DNA of 64,000 nucleotides from Herbaspirillum sp. SJZ107. Lineage in GTDB: Bacteria; Pseudomonadota; Gammaproteobacteria; Burkholderiales; Burkholderiaceae_D. The translations under genes were made by a program, and so were the position numbers. The stretch is taken from positions 1,860,001-1,924,000 of the forward strand of contig NZ_VFNH01000001.1 of NCBI RefSeq assembly GCF_006715485.1, read 5' to 3'. This document shows, one piece after another, positions 60,431 through 64,000 of the stretch (its first letter is position 1; each line of letters starts with the position of its first letter). Under the pieces are notes generated by a model. The model saw nothing but the letters and a program-made list of their open reading frames with translations. It searched no databases and had not been told where the DNA came from.

Positions 60431-61756
60431 TTGAACCATCCCGTCGTCGCCCGCCTTGCCGCGGCAGTCTCGCTGTCGCTGCTGTCCCTCGCCGCTGTTG
60501 CCCAGACAGCGGCCCCGCTCAAGACCGAAGTCGCCACCCGCGTCAACGCCATGTACCCGTGGCTGGACGCCACCTACAAGGACCTGCACGCCCATCCGGA
60601 GATCGCGTTCCAGGAAACCCGCACCGCCGCCAGGCTGGCCGCGGAGATGCGCAAGCTCGGGTTCACGGTGACCGAACAGGTCGGCAAGACCGGCGTGGTG
60701 GCGGTGCTGAAGAACGGCGCCGGCCCGACCGTGCTGGTACGCACCGAACTGGACGGCCTGCCGATGGAAGAAAAGACCGGCCTGCCCTACGCCAGCCGCG
60801 CCCGTACGAAGGCCGACGACAATTTCGTGACCCACAGCTGCGGCCACGACGTGCACATGGCGAGCTGGCTCGGCACCGCGCGCACCTTGCTTGAGCTGAA
60901 ATCGCAGTGGCACGGCACCCTGGTCTTCATCGCCCAGCCGGCCGAGGAAGTCGTGCGCGGCGCCAGGGCCATGCTGGCCGACGGCCTGTTCACCCGCTTC
61001 CCGAAGCCGGACTACGCCTTCGCGCTGCATTCCTGGCCGCTGGCCTACGGGACGGTCGGCTACAACAGCGGACCGGTGTCGTCGAATTCGGACGCGCTCG
61101 AAATCCAGTTCAAGGGCCGCGGCGGCCACGGCTCGGCACCGGACAAGGCGCTCGATCCGATCGCGATCGCGGCGCGCTTCGTGGTCGACGTCCAGACCGT
61201 GGTCAGCCGCGAAAAGGATCCGAAGGAATTCGGCGTGGTGACCATCGGCGCGATCCAGGGCGGCACGGTCGGCAACATCATTCCGGACAACGTGCAGGTC
61301 CGCGGCACCATCCGCTCGTACAGCCCCGAAGTGCGCGCCAAGCTGCTGGATGGCATCCGGCGCGTCGCCAACGCCTCCGCCGCGATGGCCGGTGCGCCCG
61401 CGCCCGACGTACAGATCATCCCGGGTGGCGCCGCCATCGTCAACAACGACGACCTGGTGCGCAAGACCGAAGCCGTGTTCAAGGACGCCTTCGGCGCCGA
61501 CAAGGCGCAGCGCATGCCGGCCATGACCGCCAGCGAGGATTTCTCGGCCTACGCCGACGAAGGCATTCCGTCGATGTTCTTCTTCACCGGCGTGTACGCG
61601 CCGGAAGCGGTGGCGGAAGCGGCGCGCCCGGGCGGCAAGCCGGTCGCGTTCAACCACTCGCCTTTCTATGCGCCGGTGCCGGAGCCGTCGATCAAGACCG
61701 CCGCCCAGGCCATGACGCTGGCGGTGCTGAACGTGATGGGAAACGCGGCGCGCTGA
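60431..61756 (+). CDS. M20 family metallo-amidohydrolase, exported
   Basis: 441 residues from TTG at 60431. Signal peptide (VVARLAAAVSLSLLSLAAVAQ). M20D pattern: LHAHPEIAFQE, VLVRTELDGLPMEEKTGLPYAS, THSCGHDVHMASWLG, IAQPAEEVVRGARAML and FALHSWP, giving the Cys/His/Glu metal site of the IAA-amino-acid hydrolase/hippuricase group; dimer domain GRGGHGSAPDKALDP. Cleaves N-acyl amino acids. The uncommon start codon and the hairpin over the ribosome site point to low or regulated translation. Confidence 0.92.
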   Translation: MNHPVVARLAAAVSLSLLSLAAVAQTAAPLKTEVATRVNAMYPWLDATYKDLHAHPEIAFQETRTAARLAAEMRKLGFTVTEQVGKTGVVAVLKNGAGPTVLVRTELDGLPMEEKTGLPYASRARTKADDNFVTHSCGHDVHMASWLGTARTLLELKSQWHGTLVFIAQPAEEVVRGARAMLADGLFTRFPKPDYAFALHSWPLAYGTVGYNSGPVSSNSDALEIQFKGRGGHGSAPDKALDPIAIAARFVVDVQTVVSREKDPKEFGVVTIGAIQGGTVGNIIPDNVQVRGTIRSYSPEVRAKLLDGIRRVANASAAMAGAPAPDVQIIPGGAAIVNNDDLVRKTEAVFKDAFGADKAQRMPAMTASEDFSAYADEGIPSMFFFTGVYAPEAVAEAARPGGKPVAFNHSPFYAPVPEPSIKTAAQAMTLAVLNVMGNAAR

Positions 61757-61768
61757 CCGGCCGGCCGC

Positions 61769-62602
61769 TCAGCGCGCGGCCCCGTTGGCCCAGCCCGCGT
61801 TTTCCATCGCGGCTGCCGCAGCCTGCTCCGCGGGCAGCGCAGCGTCCCAGCGCGCCGCATTCAGGCGCGCGCCGGTGGTCGCTGCGGACGCGTCCGAGGC
61901 CAGCCACAGCAGCGGCTCGACCATCACTTCCGGGCGCAGCAGCTGGCTGCGCACGGCATCGGGTACGCCATCCGGGATCATGCCGGTATCGGTGGCGCCG
62001 CCGGGCAGCAGCCCGTTGACGGTGACCCCGGTGGCGGCCAGGTCCTGGGCCCAGATCACGGTCTCGGACTCGAGCGCGGCCTTCGATGGGCCATAAGGCG
62101 AAAAGCCGGCACGGCGCATGGTCTCGTGGTTCATCGTGATATTGATGACGCGGCCCCAGCCCTGGCGCAGCATGTGCGGCACGGCCGCCTTGGCCATCAG
62201 GAACGGCCCGTTGACGTTGGTGTCGACGATGGTGCGCCAGGTGTCGCTGTCGACTTCCCAGAACCGCGTCGGTTCGGTCAGGAAGGTCGGGCTCACGTAT
62301 TTCATGCCGCGGCCGGCGTTGTTGACCAGGATATGCAGGCCGCCGAAAGCGGCAACCGCTTCGTCGACCAGGCGCCGGCAATCGGCTTCCCGGGTCACGT
62401 CGGCCTGCAGCGCCAGCACGCGGCGCGCGCCCAGCTCGGTGTTGATGGCGTCGGCAACGGCGCGGACCTCGTCGCTCTGGCGCGCGGCCGAGACGACGAC
62501 GCTGGCGCCGGCGCGCGCCAGGCCCAGGGTCATCGCGTGTCCGAGTCCGCGCCCGCCGCCGGTGACGATCGCGACCTTGCCTTCCAAAGATGCCGTATTC
62601 AT
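61769..62602 (-). CDS. Short-chain dehydrogenase/reductase
   Basis: 277 residues. VAIVTGGGRGLGHAMTLGLARAG (T-G-x3-G-x-G), VNNAGRGMKY (N-N-A-G), and YGPSKAAL (Y-x-x-x-K); the Ser before it is replaced by Thr/Asn in INITMNHETM, a minor variation. FabG-like size and fold, substrate unknown. GGAGGTAG precedes its ATG. It converges on the M20 gene 12 bases away. Confidence 0.91.
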   Translation of the reverse strand: MNTASLEGKVAIVTGGGRGLGHAMTLGLARAGASVVVSAARQSDEVRAVADAINTELGARRVLALQADVTREADCRRLVDEAVAAFGGLHILVNNAGRGMKYVSPTFLTEPTRFWEVDSDTWRTIVDTNVNGPFLMAKAAVPHMLRQGWGRVINITMNHETMRRAGFSPYGPSKAALESETVIWAQDLAATGVTVNGLLPGGATDTGMIPDGVPDAVRSQLLRPEVMVEPLLWLASDASAATTGARLNAARWDAALPAEQAAAAAMENAGWANGAAR

Positions 62603-62684
62603 TGCTGCCTACCTCCATGGTCTGTCGCGCCTGGCGAACCGGGGCACCATCATACATCGGAGGGGCATCATGCGCTGGGCATGG

Positions 62685-63782
62685 TCAGGAACCGTAGCCG
62701 CTTGCCTTCAGGATCGCTTCGATGTCGCGCAATTCGAGCAGATCGCGGATGGCCGCGTGCTTGTCGCCCGCCCGTGCAACGTAGGCCTCCGCGATACGCA
62801 TGCCGACCCAATAGCCTGCCTCGAACGGCCATCCTGCCGGCGCGGCATTGTAGTTGCCGATCCAGCGCCGGAAATGGGGACTCGCCATCGGATTACGCAG
62901 GCCCTCGCTGTCGGCGCGCAAGGCCGCGCGGTCGCGCTGGAATTCCTGCCACAGCCAGGACTCCCGCTGGCGCGCCCACGCATCGCGTGACAGCTCCGGG
63001 ACTTCTCCGGTGACCAGGCTGGTAAGGTAATCGGCGACGCCTTCGCGCAGGGCTTCGCTCAGCAGCGGATCGGCCTGTTCCTGCGCAGTCCGGTCGCCCT
63101 GCCAGGTATGGGCCGTTTCGTGCGCAAAAAAGCCACGCATTTTGGTGCGGAACCCGGCGGGCGACGTTCCGGGCAGACAGACGACCTCCAGGCCGATGAC
63201 CTGCGCCTCCGGGCTCGCGGTGCCGCCCGAATTACCGGCGCCGAAGACGATTTTGATGTCGGGTAGCGGACGCTCGGGAAGCAGACCCGCATACGCCAGG
63301 TAGATGGCCCGCAAATCGCTGCGCAATGCGGGCAGCTGCGGCAGGCAGTTCTGGATGGCGTAACGATAGTGGTCGGGCCTGGCGGTTATCGCCCGCGCCA
63401 GATGCCGGGCGTCGACGATGCGGTCCGGCGTAAATATCTTCACACCGGTTCCGGCTCGATCCAGATAATCGCGCTGCAGGATTTCCGGTGTGGGCGGGGT
63501 ACCGTCCTTCATCAGATTCGCAAAGCGCAGCGCGTCGCTTGCATCGATTTCGGCTGCCAACGGATCCACGCCGCCGACGTGCGCACGCGCACGCGCCGCC
63601 GTGTCGATATTACGGATGCCGATGCCCGAGGACAGCGCCTGCGTGGGTTGCGCGCTGCCGGTGCCGGCCGCCGGCTTGTCGGCTGCCTGGCCCAGGCCGG
63701 CGACCAGCGCCAGGCCGACGGCGGTCACCAGGCGGCGCTGCATGCCACGGCGAGCGGTGATGCGATTCGATGTCTTTTCCAT
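62685..63782 (-). CDS. Exported HExxH zinc-peptidase-like protein
   Basis: 365 residues from the ATG at 63782 (GTG at 63800 and ATG at 63743 are alternatives). Signal peptide RRLVTAVGLALVAGLGQAAD. A gluzincin-type motif FFAHETAHTWQGD (His221, His225) is followed by EGVAD with Glu247 as probable third ligand. Two Cys (NCLPQL, VVCLPG) could form a disulfide. I do not recognise the family by name. The N-terminal 80 residues are Ala/Gly-rich and low in order. No neighbour suggests a substrate. Confidence 0.65.
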   Translation of the reverse strand: MEKTSNRITARRGMQRRLVTAVGLALVAGLGQAADKPAAGTGSAQPTQALSSGIGIRNIDTAARARAHVGGVDPLAAEIDASDALRFANLMKDGTPPTPEILQRDYLDRAGTGVKIFTPDRIVDARHLARAITARPDHYRYAIQNCLPQLPALRSDLRAIYLAYAGLLPERPLPDIKIVFGAGNSGGTASPEAQVIGLEVVCLPGTSPAGFRTKMRGFFAHETAHTWQGDRTAQEQADPLLSEALREGVADYLTSLVTGEVPELSRDAWARQRESWLWQEFQRDRAALRADSEGLRNPMASPHFRRWIGNYNAAPAGWPFEAGYWVGMRIAEAYVARAGDKHAAIRDLLELRDIEAILKASGYGS

Positions 63783-64000
63783 TTTATTCAGGCCGATCAC
63801 AAGTAGACCAAAGCGGACAAGAATTGCCTAAATGCATTCTTATTTTTATTCTATGACGGCTTTGGCCAGAACGGCGACGTATGTATTCAAAATAATCTGC
63901 CGCGCATAAGGAAACGACATGGCGAATACGGCCCGGCCCCCATAAGCTGCAGCCGGCCCCGGCAAAACGGCAACCTGTCGCATCCGCCCGGCACGGACGT
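63783..64000. other. Non-coding end of the window
   Basis: 218 bases with no supported gene. The part 63810-63890 is AT-rich and should hold the promoter of the HExxH gene on the minus strand, but I could not fix a -35/-10 pair. Confidence 0.4.

Noticed and set aside
1..64000. CRISPR arrays, tRNA or rRNA genes, prophage, insertion sequences
   Set aside because: Looked for and not seen: no regularly spaced direct repeats, no cloverleaf-like segments recognised and no transposase or phage genes.

Overview
The window is very GC-rich, densely coded DNA that reads as the chromosome of a beta-proteobacterium of the Oxalobacteraceae type (Massilia or a close relative). This is inferred from the gene families and their order: a type IV pilus minor-pilin/PilY1 cluster, a malonate decarboxylase operon with the MadLM transporter, GH92 mannosidase, STM0539/DUF2145 pair and DUF3108. 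I see no rRNA, tRNA, CRISPR array, prophage or insertion sequence.

Layout. 1-4.4 kb: the end of an EAL-domain phosphodiesterase, a diacylglycerol-kinase-like lipid kinase, a TetR regulator, an orphan branched-chain-amino-acid-type binding protein and a MaoC-type hydratase. 4.4-8.7 kb: a block with a redox and stress look (three tandem universal stress proteins, an ABM monooxygenase, a flavodoxin-fold quinone reductase, a GNAT enzyme, a hemerythrin-like helical protein and a flavin reductase). Three FNR/Anr-type sites lie in front of its transcription units. 9.1-18.1 kb: a DUF3108 protein, then the compact pilE-fimT-pilV-pilW-pilX-pilY1 operon on the minus strand. 18.2-30 kb: mixed single genes (GNAT, GH92 mannosidase, Cys-rich secreted protein, aldo/keto reductase, ParA-like protein without a Walker A lysine, DUF817 membrane protein, metallophosphoesterase, SnoaL-like protein coupled to a PP2C-like phosphatase, FAD monooxygenase, cyclotransferase-like protein).

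29.8-38.2 kb: a complete malonate catabolism unit. A divergent LysR gene (mdcR) faces mdcA-B-C-D-E-madL-madM-mdcG-mdcH. The spacer holds a T-N11-A palindrome centred about 62 bases before the start point of a good sigma-70 promoter. MadLM import malonate; MdcB and MdcG make and attach the MdcC prosthetic group; MdcH loads malonyl; MdcA and MdcDE carry out transfer and decarboxylation to acetyl-MdcC.

38.2-64 kb: an alpha/beta hydrolase, a large PAS hybrid histidine kinase, a Tat-exported aldehyde oxidoreductase operon (paoABC-like) ending in a strong terminator, the STM0539/DUF2145 pair, an SDR, and a self-contained TetR-EmrA-EmrB-outer-membrane-factor efflux operon with a clear operator. A structured inverted-repeat element follows. 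Next come a second molybdenum hydroxylase operon of the isoquinoline oxidoreductase type with its own triheme cytochrome c, a CocE-type esterase, an M20 amidohydrolase whose ribosome binding site lies in a hairpin, another SDR and a secreted HExxH protein.

Most promising for follow-up: the FNR-type sites around the stress/hemerythrin-like block, the hairpin abutting the TTG start of the M20 gene, the structured repeat after the efflux operon, and the Walker-A-less ParA-like protein next to DUF817. No single wholly new system stands out with certainty.
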